A DNA stretch of 64,000 nucleotides from the NCBI RefSeq assembly GCF_023715705.1, contig NZ_JAMBOS010000002.1, positions 124,001 to 188,000 of the forward strand. The letters run 5' to 3'. The DNA is from Halalkalibacter oceani. Lineage in GTDB: Bacteria > Bacillota > Bacilli > Bacillales > Bacillaceae_D. Position numbers and translations under genes: made by a program. Position 1 is the stretch's first letter; every line of letters starts with the position of its first letter. Of the stretch, positions 52,979 through 63,008 are shown one piece after another. The notes under the pieces were generated by a model, which did not search any database, was not told the origin of the DNA, and was given only the letters and a program-made list of their open reading frames with translations.

Positions 52979-53734
52979 ATGCGAAGGATTGATTCAAGCA
53001 AAAATGAGCAGGTAAAAGGCTGGAAAAAGCTCCATACGAAAAAAGGACGCGAGAAGGCCGGACAGTTTCTTGTCGAAGGCTTTCATCTTGTGGAAGAGGC
53101 GTTACGGGCATCGATCAAAGTAAATACAGTGCTGCTGACGGATGACACGATTCTGCCTCCGGAGTGGTCGCTGTCTGAGCTTGATGTTATCATGCTTAGC
53201 CCGCAAGTGATGAAAGAGCTCGCTGAAACGGAAACGCCTCAGGGTGTCATTGCCGTATGTGAGCTTCCTGAATCGCCGGCTGCCGAGATTACGGAAGGAA
53301 AATATCTCCTGGTGGACCGCGTTCAGGATCCCGGGAATTTAGGAACGATGATCAGGACGGCGGACAGCGCCGGTTTAACCGGTGTTGTTGTCGGTGACGG
53401 CTGTGTCGATATTTTTAATGGAAAGCTGATTAGGGCGTCGCAGGGCTCGATTTTTCACTTGCCGGTGTTGAAGGGAGATTTGCTGGACTGGATTGAACGC
53501 TTTAAACAGGCTCAAATCCCTGTCTTCGGCACCGCCCTGAAGGGTGCCAGCTCTTATTCGGCGATTGAGCCGCAGCGTGATTTTGCACTGCTGATGGGGA
53601 ATGAAGGAGAAGGGGTGTCGGCGGAGCTGTTGGAGCTGACCGATCAGAATTTGTACATTCCGATTTATGGAGAAGCAGAATCGTTGAATGTCGCCGTGGC
53701 GACCGGGATTCTCCTTTATTATTTACGAGGATAA
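52979..53734 (+). CDS. ysgA: TrmH family RNA methyltransferase YsgA
   Basis: A 251-residue SPOUT methyltransferase: N-terminal substrate-binding domain (about 1-95) and the trefoil-knot SpoU domain (about 100-250) with VDRVQDPGNLGTMIRTADS, LLMGNEGEGVS and YGEAESLNVAVATGILLY, the three SpoU motifs. It 2'-O-methylates tRNA or rRNA; the site is not known from sequence. AAAGGAGTG precedes the ATG. It is the last gene before the pheS T-box and divergent from sspI. Confidence 0.92.
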   Translation: MRRIDSSKNEQVKGWKKLHTKKGREKAGQFLVEGFHLVEEALRASIKVNTVLLTDDTILPPEWSLSELDVIMLSPQVMKELAETETPQGVIAVCELPESPAAEITEGKYLLVDRVQDPGNLGTMIRTADSAGLTGVVVGDGCVDIFNGKLIRASQGSIFHLPVLKGDLLDWIERFKQAQIPVFGTALKGASSYSAIEPQRDFALLMGNEGEGVSAELLELTDQNLYIPIYGEAESLNVAVATGILLYYLRG

Positions 53735-53736
53735 GG

Positions 53737-53765
53737 TTGCATCAGCGCTGAAGTTTTTCTATAAT
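53737..53765 (+). promoter_or_regulatory. sigma-A promoter of the pheST leader
   Basis: TTGCAT (53737-53742), 17 nt spacer, TATAAT (53760-53765), starting immediately after ysgA. Confidence 0.82.
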
Positions 53766-53771
53766 GAAAAA

Positions 53772-54058
53772 GCGATCATCATACAAGTGAAAAAAGCAAA
53801 ATGCGACGAAAGAGAGTAGTACGAATGAAACCGCTATGCAGGGAGAGAATGCCTTGACTGAAAGCATTCTTATAGCAGGAAATTCCGAATTCGCTCTGGA
53901 GCAGGCATCGGAGCACGAGAGAATGAGATCACTCGTGAAGATGTACCGGTCATTGCCGTTAAATCAATGGAGCGAATGCAGGAGTCAGTCACTTTCTGCG
54001 TTAAATAGGGTGGTACCGCGAGAGTCTTCGTCCCTTACCGGGATTGAGGGCTCTTTTT
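53772..54058 (+). promoter_or_regulatory. T-box riboswitch, phenylalanine-specific, upstream of pheS
   Basis: The T-box core AGGGTGGTACCGCG is at 54007-54020, followed by a terminator stem (AGAG..CCC with GGG..CTCT) and TTTTTTT at 54053-54060. A TTC phenylalanine triplet at 53890-53892 stands before GCTCTGGAGC, the place of the specifier. Uncharged tRNA-Phe should permit pheST expression. The remaining 110 nt to pheS hold only the ribosome binding site. Confidence 0.9.
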
Positions 54059-54176
54059 TTGCGATTTCCAGGAAGATTTGAGGGAAGGCGTCGCACGATT
54101 AGCGGATGCTCGAAAGAAGCCCGAAGCGGGTGTGAAGCAAAAGTAGGTTCATGGTCGAAAAGAAGGAGGAAAACAG

Positions 54177-55211
54177 ATGCGTGAGAAGTTAGAAACGTTA
54201 CGTGATGAAGCGTTGGAGAAGGTCAAGCAGGCCGAGGACAAAAAAGCATTGCAGGAGGTTCGGGTCGCATACTTAGGAAAAAAAGGCCCGATTACAGAAG
54301 TGTTGCGCGGTATGGGAAAATTATCGGCGGAGGAGCGTCCTGTCATCGGTCAGATGGCCAATGATGTCCGCGATGCAATTAAAGAGCAGGTCGACAGGAA
54401 GGAAGCAGCGCTTGAGGAAGCGGCAATTGAAGCCCAGCTCGCGAGCGAAAGCATTGATGTCACTTTACCAGGTCGTCCGGTTCAGGCCGGTTCCACTCAT
54501 CCTTTAACCGCTGTTGTCGAAGAGGTGGAGGATGCCTTTATCGGTCTTGGTTTCACTGTTGCCGAAGGGCCCGAAATTGAAACAGATTATTATAACTTTG
54601 AAGCATTAAATCTGCCGAAAGATCATCCGGCCCGCGATATGCAGGATTCGTTCTATTTCACGGAGGAGCTATTGCTGCGGACCCACACATCGCCGGTTCA
54701 GGCGCGAACGATGGAGCGCTATCACGGGAAAGGTCCGGTGAAAATCATTTGTCCGGGGAAAGTATTCCGGCGCGATGATGACGATGCGACGCATTCCCAC
54801 CAGTTCATGCAGATCGAAGGTTTGTACGTTGATGAGAACGTGCGGATGAGTGACTTGAAAGGGGTTCTTGAAACGTTTGCGAAATCATTTTTCGGGGCGG
54901 ATCGGGAAATTCGTCTTCGTCCAAGCTTTTTCCCGTTCACCGAGCCTTCTGTTGAGGTTGATGTATCCTGCGGAATGTGCGGTGGTCACGGCTGCCGGAT
55001 TTGTAAGCATTCCGGCTGGATTGAAGTGCTCGGAGCCGGCATGGTTCATCCACGCGTACTTGAAATGAGCGGGTTTGATTCAACGAAATACAGCGGCTTT
55101 GCTTTTGGAATGGGCGTCGAGCGATTGGCGATGCTGAAGTATGATATTGATGACATTCGCCACTTCTATACAAACGATGTTCGCTTCTTATCACAATTCA
55201 AACGGAAATAA
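54177..55211 (+). CDS. pheS: phenylalanyl-tRNA synthetase alpha subunit
   Basis: The catalytic subunit of the (alpha-beta)2 enzyme. The 344 residues begin with a coiled-coil arm (about 1-85) that contacts tRNA, then the class II core with [34 protein letters not shown] (motif 2 area) and the C-terminal [22 protein letters not shown] (motif 3). GAAGGAGG precedes the ATG. pheT follows after 36 nt. Regulation by the T-box leader is expected. Confidence 0.97.
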   Translation: MREKLETLRDEALEKVKQAEDKKALQEVRVAYLGKKGPITEVLRGMGKLSAEERPVIGQMANDVRDAIKEQVDRKEAALEEAAIEAQLASESIDVTLPGRPVQAGSTHPLTAVVEEVEDAFIGLGFTVAEGPEIETDYYNFEALNLPKDHPARDMQDSFYFTEELLLRTHTSPVQARTMERYHGKGPVKIICPGKVFRRDDDDATHSHQFMQIEGLYVDENVRMSDLKGVLETFAKSFFGADREIRLRPSFFPFTEPSVEVDVSCGMCGGHGCRICKHSGWIEVLGAGMVHPRVLEMSGFDSTKYSGFAFGMGVERLAMLKYDIDDIRHFYTNDVRFLSQFKRK

Positions 55212-55247
55212 GCCGATTTAACAGGAGATATTGAAGGAGGAAATGAG

Positions 55248-57674
55248 ATGCTCGTTTCATATAAATGGTTACAGGATTACGTCGATGTCGCGGAAGTAAC
55301 ACCGCAGGAAATTGCCGAAAAAATGACGCGCGGCGGAATTGAAATTGATTTCATTCATCAATTGAATCAAGGTGTGTCCGGTGTCGTTGTCGGCTATGTC
55401 GAGGAGTGCCGGCAGCATCCGAATGCGGACAAGCTCAATTTATGCCAGGTCAATATTGGGGAAGAGGAGCCTGTCCAGATCGTTTGTGGGGCGGCGAATG
55501 TCGCCCGGGGGCAGTATGTCGCTGTCGCCAAGGTTGGCGCTGTACTGCCGGGGAATTTCAAAATAAAAAAAGCAAAGCTGCGCGGAGAAGTATCCCAAGG
55601 GATGATCTGCTCATTACAGGAGCTGGGCATCGATCAGAAGCTGATTCAGAAAGAGTATGCCGATGGAATTTATGTGTTTCAGGGCGAAGTTGAGGTCGGC
55701 AGCGATGCACTCGCTGCTTTGAACCTTGATGATCAAGTGCTTGAGCTCGATTTAACACCGAACCGCTCTGACTGTCTCAATATGCTCGGCGTTGCATACG
55801 AGATTGCGGCCCTCTACGATAAGAGGGTCAAGCTGCCGGTGGTGGAGCTGGCAACGAACGAGGAGCGGGCGGAGGATTATGTCAGCGTTGCCGTTGAAGC
55901 CAAGGAAGATAATCCGTATTACGGCGCAACAATCATTAAGGATGTCAAGGTCGGTCCCTCACCGCTTTGGCTGCAAACTCGTTTAATGGCAGCGGGAATC
56001 CGGCCGATCAGCAATGTAGTTGATGTAACGAATTACGTGCTGCTCGAATATGGCCAGCCATTACACGCTTTTGACTACGACCGCTTTGGCTCAAAGGAAG
56101 TCGTTGTACGCCGCGCTCACGACCAAGAGGAAATCATTACGCTTGACGATCAGAAACGGACGCTGGCAAGCGATCATCTTGTGATTACCAATGGCAAGGA
56201 GCCGGTGGCGATAGCCGGAATTATGGGAGGCGCGAGTTCTGAAGTCAGTGAGTCGACGACAACGATTCTGTTGGAAGCGGCTTATTTCGATCCGGCAACA
56301 ATCCGGAAGGCTTCCCGCGATCTCGGGCTGCGGAGTGACGCGAGCGCCCGTTTTGAAAAAGGTGTCGATCCGAACCGGGTCCGTGAAGCGGGCAAGCGGG
56401 CGGCCGCTCTGATTGCCGAGCTGGCCGGCGGGACGATTGTTTCCGGCGTAGTCGAGCAGGACGAGCTTGTCCATCAGCCTGCAGTCATCACGCTTGAGAT
56501 GAACCGGCTGAATGAGCGCCTCGGTATGAATATTACAATCGCTGAAGTGAAAACCTTTATGGACCGCCTCGGCTTTGCCTATGAAGAAGCAGAGCAGCAA
56601 TTGCGGGTAACGGCGCCATCACGCCGTCTCGATCTGCAAATTGAAGAGGATTTGATGGAAGAAGTAGCCCGTCTTTTCGGCTACGATCATATCCCAACAA
56701 CGCTGCCAACCGGTGCGACGACGCAGGGCGCGTTAACGCCTTATCAGCAAAAGCGCCGTCTCGTCCGCAGGGTGCTGGAGCAGGCGGGACTGTCTCAAGT
56801 TATCACCTACTCCTTGACTAGTCCGGAGAAAGCGCAGGGGTTTGCGACGGAAAAGGAAGCGCATGCCGTTAAGCTGGCGATGCCGATGAGTGAGGATCGT
56901 AGTACGATGAGAACGAGCCTGGTGCCTCATCTGTTCGATGTGATCAGCTACAATTTAAATCGGAAAAATCAGCACGTTCATATTTATGAAATAGGTTCGA
57001 TCTTTTTAAGTGAGGAAAAGCAGCTTTCCAGCCAGCCGCAGGAGCGTGAAATGCTTGCCGGCGCTCTAACCGGCCTCTGGCATGAGCATGTCTGGCAGGG
57101 GGAAAAGAAGGCGGTTGACTTCTTTGTCGTGAAAGGATTGCTTGAGGCGTTGTCGGCAGAGCTCGGTCTTGCAGAGCATATTCGGTTTGAACAGGCGAAG
57201 AAGCCTGGAATGCACCCGGGTCGAACGGCTGTGATCAAGCTCAATGAGGAAGAAATCGGCTTTCTCGGGCAGGTCCATCCGACCGTGCAAAAAGAAAAGG
57301 ATTTGAAGGAAACATATGTTTACCAGCTGGACCTCCAAGCGTTGCTGACGTTTGAGACAGCACCGATGGTTTACGAGCCGTTACCGCGCTTTCCGGCGAT
57401 GGTGCGTGATATCGCCCTTGTCGTTCCGACAGAGCGCACGGCTGGCGAGCTTGAAGAAGTGATTACGCAAGCGGGAGGGGACTTGTTGAAAAAGGTTTAC
57501 CTCTTTGACCTTTACCAAGGTGAGCACATGGAGCCAGGCAAGAAATCACTTGCTTTCTCATTAACATACCTTGATCCTGAACGGACGTTAACGGATGAAG
57601 ACGTGACAAGCGTCCATGATCGCGTGATTGCCGAGCTTGAACAAGTCGGGGCGAAGCTGCGCGGAAGTCAATAA
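55248..57674 (+). CDS. pheT: phenylalanyl-tRNA synthetase beta subunit
   Basis: The 808-residue beta subunit: a tRNA-binding EMAP/OB domain (about 40-150, HPNADKLNLCQVNIG), B3/B4 editing domain (about 210-390, hydrolysing Tyr-tRNA-Phe), B5 (about 405-475), a catalytically inactive synthetase core and the C-terminal anticodon-binding B8 domain (about 715-808, starting FPAMVRDIALVV). GAAGGAGG precedes the ATG. A terminator ends the operon. The rnhC gene that follows pheT in B. subtilis is not here. Confidence 0.97.
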   Translation: MLVSYKWLQDYVDVAEVTPQEIAEKMTRGGIEIDFIHQLNQGVSGVVVGYVEECRQHPNADKLNLCQVNIGEEEPVQIVCGAANVARGQYVAVAKVGAVLPGNFKIKKAKLRGEVSQGMICSLQELGIDQKLIQKEYADGIYVFQGEVEVGSDALAALNLDDQVLELDLTPNRSDCLNMLGVAYEIAALYDKRVKLPVVELATNEERAEDYVSVAVEAKEDNPYYGATIIKDVKVGPSPLWLQTRLMAAGIRPISNVVDVTNYVLLEYGQPLHAFDYDRFGSKEVVVRRAHDQEEIITLDDQKRTLASDHLVITNGKEPVAIAGIMGGASSEVSESTTTILLEAAYFDPATIRKASRDLGLRSDASARFEKGVDPNRVREAGKRAAALIAELAGGTIVSGVVEQDELVHQPAVITLEMNRLNERLGMNITIAEVKTFMDRLGFAYEEAEQQLRVTAPSRRLDLQIEEDLMEEVARLFGYDHIPTTLPTGATTQGALTPYQQKRRLVRRVLEQAGLSQVITYSLTSPEKAQGFATEKEAHAVKLAMPMSEDRSTMRTSLVPHLFDVISYNLNRKNQHVHIYEIGSIFLSEEKQLSSQPQEREMLAGALTGLWHEHVWQGEKKAVDFFVVKGLLEALSAELGLAEHIRFEQAKKPGMHPGRTAVIKLNEEEIGFLGQVHPTVQKEKDLKETYVYQLDLQALLTFETAPMVYEPLPRFPAMVRDIALVVPTERTAGELEEVITQAGGDLLKKVYLFDLYQGEHMEPGKKSLAFSLTYLDPERTLTDEDVTSVHDRVIAELEQVGAKLRGSQ

Positions 57675-57703
57675 AAAACAGCGAATCAGTTTGATTTACG
57701 GAG

Positions 57704-57747
57704 GCTGCTTCAAAAGGAAATAACCCCTTTTGAAGCAGCTCTTTTTT
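57704..57747 (+). terminator. pheST terminator
   Basis: GCTGCTTCAAAAGG (57704-57717) and CCTTTTGAAGCAGC (57726-57739), perfect 14 bp stem, then TCTTTTTT. Confidence 0.92.
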
Positions 57748-57860
57748 AATGAAACAGGAAATCAGCCACAGACTGATGTTCCAAAATCCGACGTGATGGC
57801 CACCGTAAGTCAGCAGGGACCTTTGCTTGCGGGAACGGAACAGAGTCTGCGGATTTGTAT

Positions 57861-57888
57861 TTCCATTAAGTACCCTTCATGTTATGAT
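57861..57888 (+). promoter_or_regulatory. promoter of zapA
   Basis: TTCCAT (57861-57866), 16 nt spacer ending TGT, TATGAT (57883-57888): extended -10 promoter about 50 nt before zapA. Confidence 0.6.
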
Positions 57889-57935
57889 AGAAGGTAGGAT
57901 TTTATTGGAGCGATTGAGAGATAGGAGGCTTTTTC

Positions 57936-58205
57936 GTGACTGAGCGGAAGGTAAAGCAACGGACAACTGTAACCATTTACGGCCAGCAATATACGGTTGT
58001 CGGTCATGAGCCTCCGACACATGTAATGGAAGTGGCTCAAATGGTTGACGAGAAAATGAGAGAAATCAGAAAACGAAACCCTTATTTAGATACAACCCGT
58101 TTAGCGGTGCTAACAGCGGTAAATGTTGTCGATGAATATAAAAAGTTGCTTGAAGAGCATGAAAAAGCTCTCAAGGAACTGAAACGGATGACAGGAGACG
58201 AGTAG
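57936..58205 (+). CDS. zapA: cell division protein ZapA
   Basis: An 89-residue FtsZ-ring-bundling protein: an N-terminal beta-rich head ([16 protein letters not shown], about 11-30) and a C-terminal coiled coil (about 50-86). It starts with GTG with AGGAGG at about 57923-57928. Small proteins of this type stabilise Z-ring filaments. yshB begins two nt after its stop, as in B. subtilis. Confidence 0.93.
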   Translation: MTERKVKQRTTVTIYGQQYTVVGHEPPTHVMEVAQMVDEKMREIRKRNPYLDTTRLAVLTAVNVVDEYKKLLEEHEKALKELKRMTGDE

Positions 58206-58206
58206 G

Positions 58207-58746
58207 ATGCTAAGCTTTCTTATTTTGTTTATTTTATTTTGCAGCTTTTTTATAGGCAGACGCCGTGGCTTTATTTTGCAAATTATTCATCTAGTAAGCT
58301 TTGTCGCAGCGCTGTTCGTTGCCTACAGCTATTTTCGCGAACTGGCTACATATATTCGGCTGTGGATCCCGTATCCGCAGTTTTCCTCGGACAGTACGGT
58401 CGGGATGATCGTTAATACGTTTGATGCGGAAAGCGTTTATTATTCTGGGATTGCGTTTGCGATCCTGTTTTTCGGGACAAAGCTTGTGCTTCACCTTCTT
58501 GGTTCGATGCTGGATTTTCTGGCACACTTGCCGATTTTGCGCTCATTCAACCAGCTGCTGGGCGGTATTCTTTGCTTCATTGAAGCGTATTTAATTTTAC
58601 TCGTTTTGCTGTTTGTCGCCGCGCTCTTGCCAATCGAAGCGGTGCAAAGTGCGATGCAAGGCTCAATCGTCGTCCAGCTGATGATGAACTATACGCCATT
58701 TCTGTCTGAATGGATTAAATCGTTATGGATTGAAAATACAATTTAG
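58207..58746 (+). CDS. yshB: CvpA family membrane protein YshB
   Basis: A 179-residue protein with four membrane helices (about 1-15, 22-40, 75-93 and 112-138), matching the CvpA/colicin V production family, with the RRRGFILQIIH motif near residue 17. Function is poorly defined. The ATG follows the zapA stop by one base; the ribosome binding site (AGGAGACGAG) is within zapA, so translation is probably coupled. A terminator follows. Confidence 0.87.
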   Translation: MLSFLILFILFCSFFIGRRRGFILQIIHLVSFVAALFVAYSYFRELATYIRLWIPYPQFSSDSTVGMIVNTFDAESVYYSGIAFAILFFGTKLVLHLLGSMLDFLAHLPILRSFNQLLGGILCFIEAYLILLVLLFVAALLPIEAVQSAMQGSIVVQLMMNYTPFLSEWIKSLWIENTI

Positions 58747-58756
58747 TTGCAAGAAC

Positions 58757-58809
58757 AGTCCGATAGATGATGAAGCAGCGGCGGCTCGATTCATCGGTCG
58801 GACTTTTTG
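58757..58809 (+). terminator. zapA-yshB terminator
   Basis: AGTCCGA..TGA pairs with TCA..TCGGACT (58798-58804), followed by TTTTT; a long loop with internal pairing. Confidence 0.75.
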
Positions 58810-58825
58810 TATGGCGGGCTTAACG

Positions 58826-58855
58826 TTGATTTTCTTATCCCGCTATCGGTATGAT
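58826..58855 (+). promoter_or_regulatory. sigma-A promoter of polX-mutS2
   Basis: TTGATT (58826-58831), 18 nt spacer, TATGAT (58850-58855), 20 nt before polX. Confidence 0.6.
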
Positions 58856-58874
58856 AAGAGGGGAGGGGAAGAAG

Positions 58875-60596
58875 ATGAATAAAAAAGATGTCATTCGTGT
58901 ACTTGAGGCAATTGCCACCTATCTTGAAATCAAAGGGGACAACCCTTTTAAAATATCTGCATATCGAAAAGCCGCCCAGGCATTGGAAACGGATAAACGA
59001 ACATTAGCCGAACTGGACGACCCGGCTTCTTTATCAGGAATTGGCAAAGGGACAGCGGAGGTCATTCTCGAGCTGAAGCAGACCGGTGCCTCGAAGCTCT
59101 ATGACGAGCTGGCCGGCAGCTTGCCTGGTGGACTGCTTGAACTGCTAAAGCTGCCCGGACTTGGCGGGAAGAAAATCGGCAAGCTCTATCAGGAATTGAA
59201 TGTCGTCGATGTCACAAGCCTGCAGCAGGCTTGTCAGAAAGGCAAGGTACAGTCTCTTGCCGGCTTCGGAAAGAAGACAGAGGAAAAGCTGCTCGCGGCG
59301 ATTGAAGAAGTCATGACCCGTCCTGAACGTCTGGCGCTGCCGGTCGTGTTGCCGGTTGTCGCTGAAATTGAAGCGGCACTCGAAACAATGGACGGGGTTG
59401 AGCGCTTTTCGCGAGCTGGGAGTTTGCGGCGATTAAAGGAAGAAGTGAAGGATTTGGACTTTATTATTGCGACAACGGAGCCGGCGAAGGTCCGGGATCA
59501 GCTGCTTGCTTTGCCGGCGGTGACGAAGGTGATTGCCAGTGGCGAGACGAAGGTATCGGTCGAAGTCACGGCGACGTTTCCGATCTCGATTGATTTTCGT
59601 CTGATTCAGCCCCAAGCCTTTGCAACAACTCTCCACCATTTTACCGGCTCGAAGGAGCACAATGTCAAGATGCGCCAGCTCGCGAAAAAAAGAGGAGAAA
59701 AAATCAGCGAATACGGTGTGGAGGATGGAGAAACCGGAGAGGTGCAGACTTTTCCGAGCGAAGAGGCTTTTTTTGCTCATTTTGGACTCAACTACATTCC
59801 GCCTGAAGCGCGTGAGGATCAGGGCGAGATTGAGCAGGCGCAAGCATCCGCGCCGCGCCGCTATGTAGAAGAGGCCGACATTATTGCCGATCTCCATATG
59901 CATACAACGTGGAGCGACGGCGCTCATTCGATTGAGGAAATGGCTGAAGCGGCGCGCCAAAGAGGCTATCAGTATATCGCGATTACCGATCACTCGCGCT
60001 ATTTGAAAGTCGCCAACGGTCTTAGCATTGAGCAGGTGAAGGAGCAGCATGCGTATATACGTCAGCTGAATCAGCGGTATGACGATTTCACCATTTTAAC
60101 CGGAATTGAAATGGATATTCTGCCTGATGGAACGCTCGATTACCCGGATGAATTGCTGGCCGAGATTGACTTTGTCATTGCGTCGATCCATTCTTCTTTT
60201 CAACAGGATCAGGAAACGATGATGCAGCGCTTGAAAAACGCCCTGTTGAACGAGCATGTTGACATGATCGCTCATCCGACGGGGAGGCTGCTCGGCAAAA
60301 GGGAAGGCTATCAGGTTGATGTTGAACAGTTAATCGAGCTGGCGAAAGAAACCAATACAGCATTGGAGCTAAATGCGAATCCGCTTCGTCTTGATCTTGC
60401 CGCCCATTGGCTGAAAAAGGCGGAGGAAGCCGGGGTCGTGATAGCAATCAATACCGATGCGCATCATATGAAGATGATGGAGGATATGAGCTTTGGGGCG
60501 GGAGTCGCCAGAAAGGCGATGCTTGACCCTTCCTCAGTCCTGAACACATGGCCGTTGGAACGCCTGCAGCAATTTCTTCAGCGCAACAGGCCGTGA
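58875..60596 (+). CDS. polX: DNA polymerase/3'-5' exonuclease PolX
   Basis: A 573-residue family X polymerase for base excision and gap repair. The N-terminal part (about 1-320) has helix-hairpin-helix DNA-binding repeats (LSGIGKGTAEVILELK, LPGLGGKKIGKLYQEL, LAGFGKKTEEKLL) and the nucleotidyltransferase acidic pair in EVKDLDFII. The C-terminal PHP domain (about 335-573: DLHMHTTWSDGAH, ITDHSRYL, GIEMDILPDG, IASIHSS, NTDAH) provides the 3'-5' exonuclease. GGGGAGGGG precedes ATG 58875; eight upstream codons lack a site. mutS2 follows after 36 nt. Confidence 0.95.
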   Translation: MNKKDVIRVLEAIATYLEIKGDNPFKISAYRKAAQALETDKRTLAELDDPASLSGIGKGTAEVILELKQTGASKLYDELAGSLPGGLLELLKLPGLGGKKIGKLYQELNVVDVTSLQQACQKGKVQSLAGFGKKTEEKLLAAIEEVMTRPERLALPVVLPVVAEIEAALETMDGVERFSRAGSLRRLKEEVKDLDFIIATTEPAKVRDQLLALPAVTKVIASGETKVSVEVTATFPISIDFRLIQPQAFATTLHHFTGSKEHNVKMRQLAKKRGEKISEYGVEDGETGEVQTFPSEEAFFAHFGLNYIPPEAREDQGEIEQAQASAPRRYVEEADIIADLHMHTTWSDGAHSIEEMAEAARQRGYQYIAITDHSRYLKVANGLSIEQVKEQHAYIRQLNQRYDDFTILTGIEMDILPDGTLDYPDELLAEIDFVIASIHSSFQQDQETMMQRLKNALLNEHVDMIAHPTGRLLGKREGYQVDVEQLIELAKETNTALELNANPLRLDLAAHWLKKAEEAGVVIAINTDAHHMKMMEDMSFGAGVARKAMLDPSSVLNTWPLERLQQFLQRNRP

Positions 60597-60632
60597 AGAG
60601 ATAACGAGCCATCGTTATAAAAGGAGTGTACT

Positions 60633-62993
60633 ATGGAAAGAGTCATTCGTGTATTAGAATATGAAAAAATGAAACAGCAGCTTAGAGAACATGTCGCTTC
60701 GTCGCTTGGCCGGCAAAAAGTGATCGAGCTCCGTCCATCAACCGAGATTGAAGAGGTGGAGGAATGGCAGGCGGAAACAGCAGAAGCGGCAACCGTGATC
60801 CGTTTAAAAGGCCAGGCGCCGCTTGGCGGCATCTCAGATATTACCCCTCATGCGAAGCGGGCGAAGATCGGCGGCAGTCTTTCGGCGAGTGAGCTGATTG
60901 AGATAGCAAGCACGATCTATGGCGGTCGCCGTTTGAAGAAGTTTATCCAGACGATGGTCGAAGAGGAGGAGCTTGAGCTGCCGCGCTTGTATGAGCACGC
61001 TGAACGGATTGAAGTGCTGACCGATGTCGAACGCAGCATAAAGCAATGTATTGATGACAACGGCCATGTGCTTGACTCGGCCAGTCCGGCGCTGCGAACG
61101 ATCCGCCAGCAGGTACGCAGCTATGAGTCCGGTATCCGGACGAAGCTTGACAGTATTACCCGTTCTTCCAGTACGCAGAAAATGCTTTCCGATGCGATTG
61201 TGACGATTCGTAATGAACGCTTTGTCATTCCGGTTAAACAGGAATATCGCGGATCGTTCGGCGGAATCGTTCACGACCAATCCGCCTCGGGAGCCACTCT
61301 CTTTATTGAGCCGCAGGCGATCGTGACGCTGAACAACCAGCTTCAGGAAGCAAAAAGCCGGGAAGCGCGCGAAATCGAACGGATATTGGCGGCTTTATCG
61401 GCGGAAGTGGCCGAGGTCGCTGATGCGCTGCTCGTCAATATTGACGTGCTGGGCACACTTGATTTTATTTTTGCCAAAGCCCATTACGCCAAGGCGATCA
61501 AGGCGACAAAGCCCCGCTTGAATGAAAAAGGTTATATTTTGCTGAAGAAAGCGCGTCATCCTCTGCTTGACAAGGATGAGGTCGTCCCGATTGACCTGGA
61601 GCTTGGTGGAGAGTACCGCTCGCTGATCATTACCGGTCCGAATACAGGCGGGAAGACGGTCACATTGAAAACGGTCGGGCTGCTGACGCTGATGAGCCAA
61701 TCAGGCTTGCATGTTCCTGTAGAAGAGGACTCTGAAATGGCTGTCTATAAACAAGTATTCGCCGATATTGGCGATGAACAGTCGATTGAGCAAAGCTTAA
61801 GTACATTTTCCTCGCATATGACGAACATCGTCAGCATTCTCGACAAGGTTGATTTTCAAAGCCTTGTGCTGTTCGATGAGCTGGGCGCCGGAACGGATCC
61901 GACCGAGGGAGCCGCGTTGGCGATTTCGATTCTCGACGATGTGTATGAGCGGGGAGCGAGCGTCGTGGCGACGACCCATTACAGCGAGTTAAAAGGGTAT
62001 GCCTACAATCGTGAGGGCGCGATCAATGCAAGCGTTGAATTTGATGTCGAGACGCTGCGTCCGACGTACCGCTTGCTGATCGGAGTGCCGGGAAGAAGTA
62101 ATGCCTTTGCGATTTCACGCCGTCTTGGCCTTGACGAGCGGATTATCGACAAGGCGAAGGAACAAATTGACAGCGAAACGAACCAGATCGAAAACATGAT
62201 CGAAGCGCTTGAAACCAGTCAGAAATCAGCTGAATCGGAATGGGAGGATGCCGAGAAAATACGCGCTGAAGCAGAGCAGCTCCGCACTGAGCTGGCAAGG
62301 CAGCTTGAAGCGTTTGAGCAGGAACGCGAAGCATTGCTGAAGGAAGCCGAGGAAAAGGCGGCGAAGGCAGTTAATGACGCCCGGGAAGAAGCCGAGCTGA
62401 TAATTGCTGAGCTACGCGATATGCAAAAGCAGGGTATTGCTGTGAAGGAGCATCAGATCATTGATGCGAAGAAGCATCTTGAGGAGGCGACACCGAAGCT
62501 TTCGGCGAAGCAGAAAAAAGTAAAGAAAATCGCGGCGAAAGCCCAGCGTTCGATTGCGCCTGGCGACGAAGTAAAGGTGCTCAGCTTTGGACAAAAAGGC
62601 TTCGTCACGGAAAAAATCAGCGACAATGAATTCCAGGTGCAAATTGGTATTATGAAAATGAAGGTCAATAAAGATGATTTGCAGCTGCTTGATCGTCCGA
62701 AGCAGGTGGAAGCGAAGCCGCTTGCGACTGTCAGAGGAAGCGAGCATCACGTCAAAGCCGAGCTTGATTTACGAGGCGAGCGTTTTGAGGACGCGATGCT
62801 GCTCGTTGAAAAATACATTGACGATGCGCTGCTTGCCGGTTATCATCAAGTTTCGATTATCCACGGGAAAGGCAGCGGCGCGCTCCGCAAAGGGGTGAAG
62901 CAGCTTCTGAAAAAGCATCCGCATGTCAAAAGTGAGCGCGACGGCGGGATGAATGAAGGTGGACTCGGCAACACGGTTGTCGAATTAAAATAA
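60633..62993 (+). CDS. mutS2: endonuclease MutS2
   Basis: A 786-residue MutS homologue without the mismatch-recognition domain; known to suppress recombination and to act on collided ribosomes. It has the core/clamp helices, the ATPase with Walker A GPNTGGKT (335-342), Walker [16 protein letters not shown] and [11 protein letters not shown], a long coiled coil (about 515-625), a KOW-like segment ([17 protein letters not shown]) and a C-terminal Smr nuclease domain (about 710-786, [12 protein letters not shown] and [12 protein letters not shown]). AAAGGAGTG precedes the ATG. The yshE gene follows closely. Confidence 0.96.
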   Translation: MERVIRVLEYEKMKQQLREHVASSLGRQKVIELRPSTEIEEVEEWQAETAEAATVIRLKGQAPLGGISDITPHAKRAKIGGSLSASELIEIASTIYGGRRLKKFIQTMVEEEELELPRLYEHAERIEVLTDVERSIKQCIDDNGHVLDSASPALRTIRQQVRSYESGIRTKLDSITRSSSTQKMLSDAIVTIRNERFVIPVKQEYRGSFGGIVHDQSASGATLFIEPQAIVTLNNQLQEAKSREAREIERILAALSAEVAEVADALLVNIDVLGTLDFIFAKAHYAKAIKATKPRLNEKGYILLKKARHPLLDKDEVVPIDLELGGEYRSLIITGPNTGGKTVTLKTVGLLTLMSQSGLHVPVEEDSEMAVYKQVFADIGDEQSIEQSLSTFSSHMTNIVSILDKVDFQSLVLFDELGAGTDPTEGAALAISILDDVYERGASVVATTHYSELKGYAYNREGAINASVEFDVETLRPTYRLLIGVPGRSNAFAISRRLGLDERIIDKAKEQIDSETNQIENMIEALETSQKSAESEWEDAEKIRAEAEQLRTELARQLEAFEQEREALLKEAEEKAAKAVNDAREEAELIIAELRDMQKQGIAVKEHQIIDAKKHLEEATPKLSAKQKKVKKIAAKAQRSIAPGDEVKVLSFGQKGFVTEKISDNEFQVQIGIMKMKVNKDDLQLLDRPKQVEAKPLATVRGSEHHVKAELDLRGERFEDAMLLVEKYIDDALLAGYHQVSIIHGKGSGALRKGVKQLLKKHPHVKSERDGGMNEGGLGNTVVELK

Positions 62994-63008
62994 GTGAGGC
63001 GAACGTAA

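Noticed and set aside
59433-60050. Long reverse frame (205 codons) opposite polX
   Set aside because: Shadow of polX; no start signal and no family.
61621-61660. Classical MutS mismatch repair role for the MutS homologue
   Set aside because: The N-terminal mismatch-recognition domain is missing and a C-terminal Smr domain is present, which defines MutS2.
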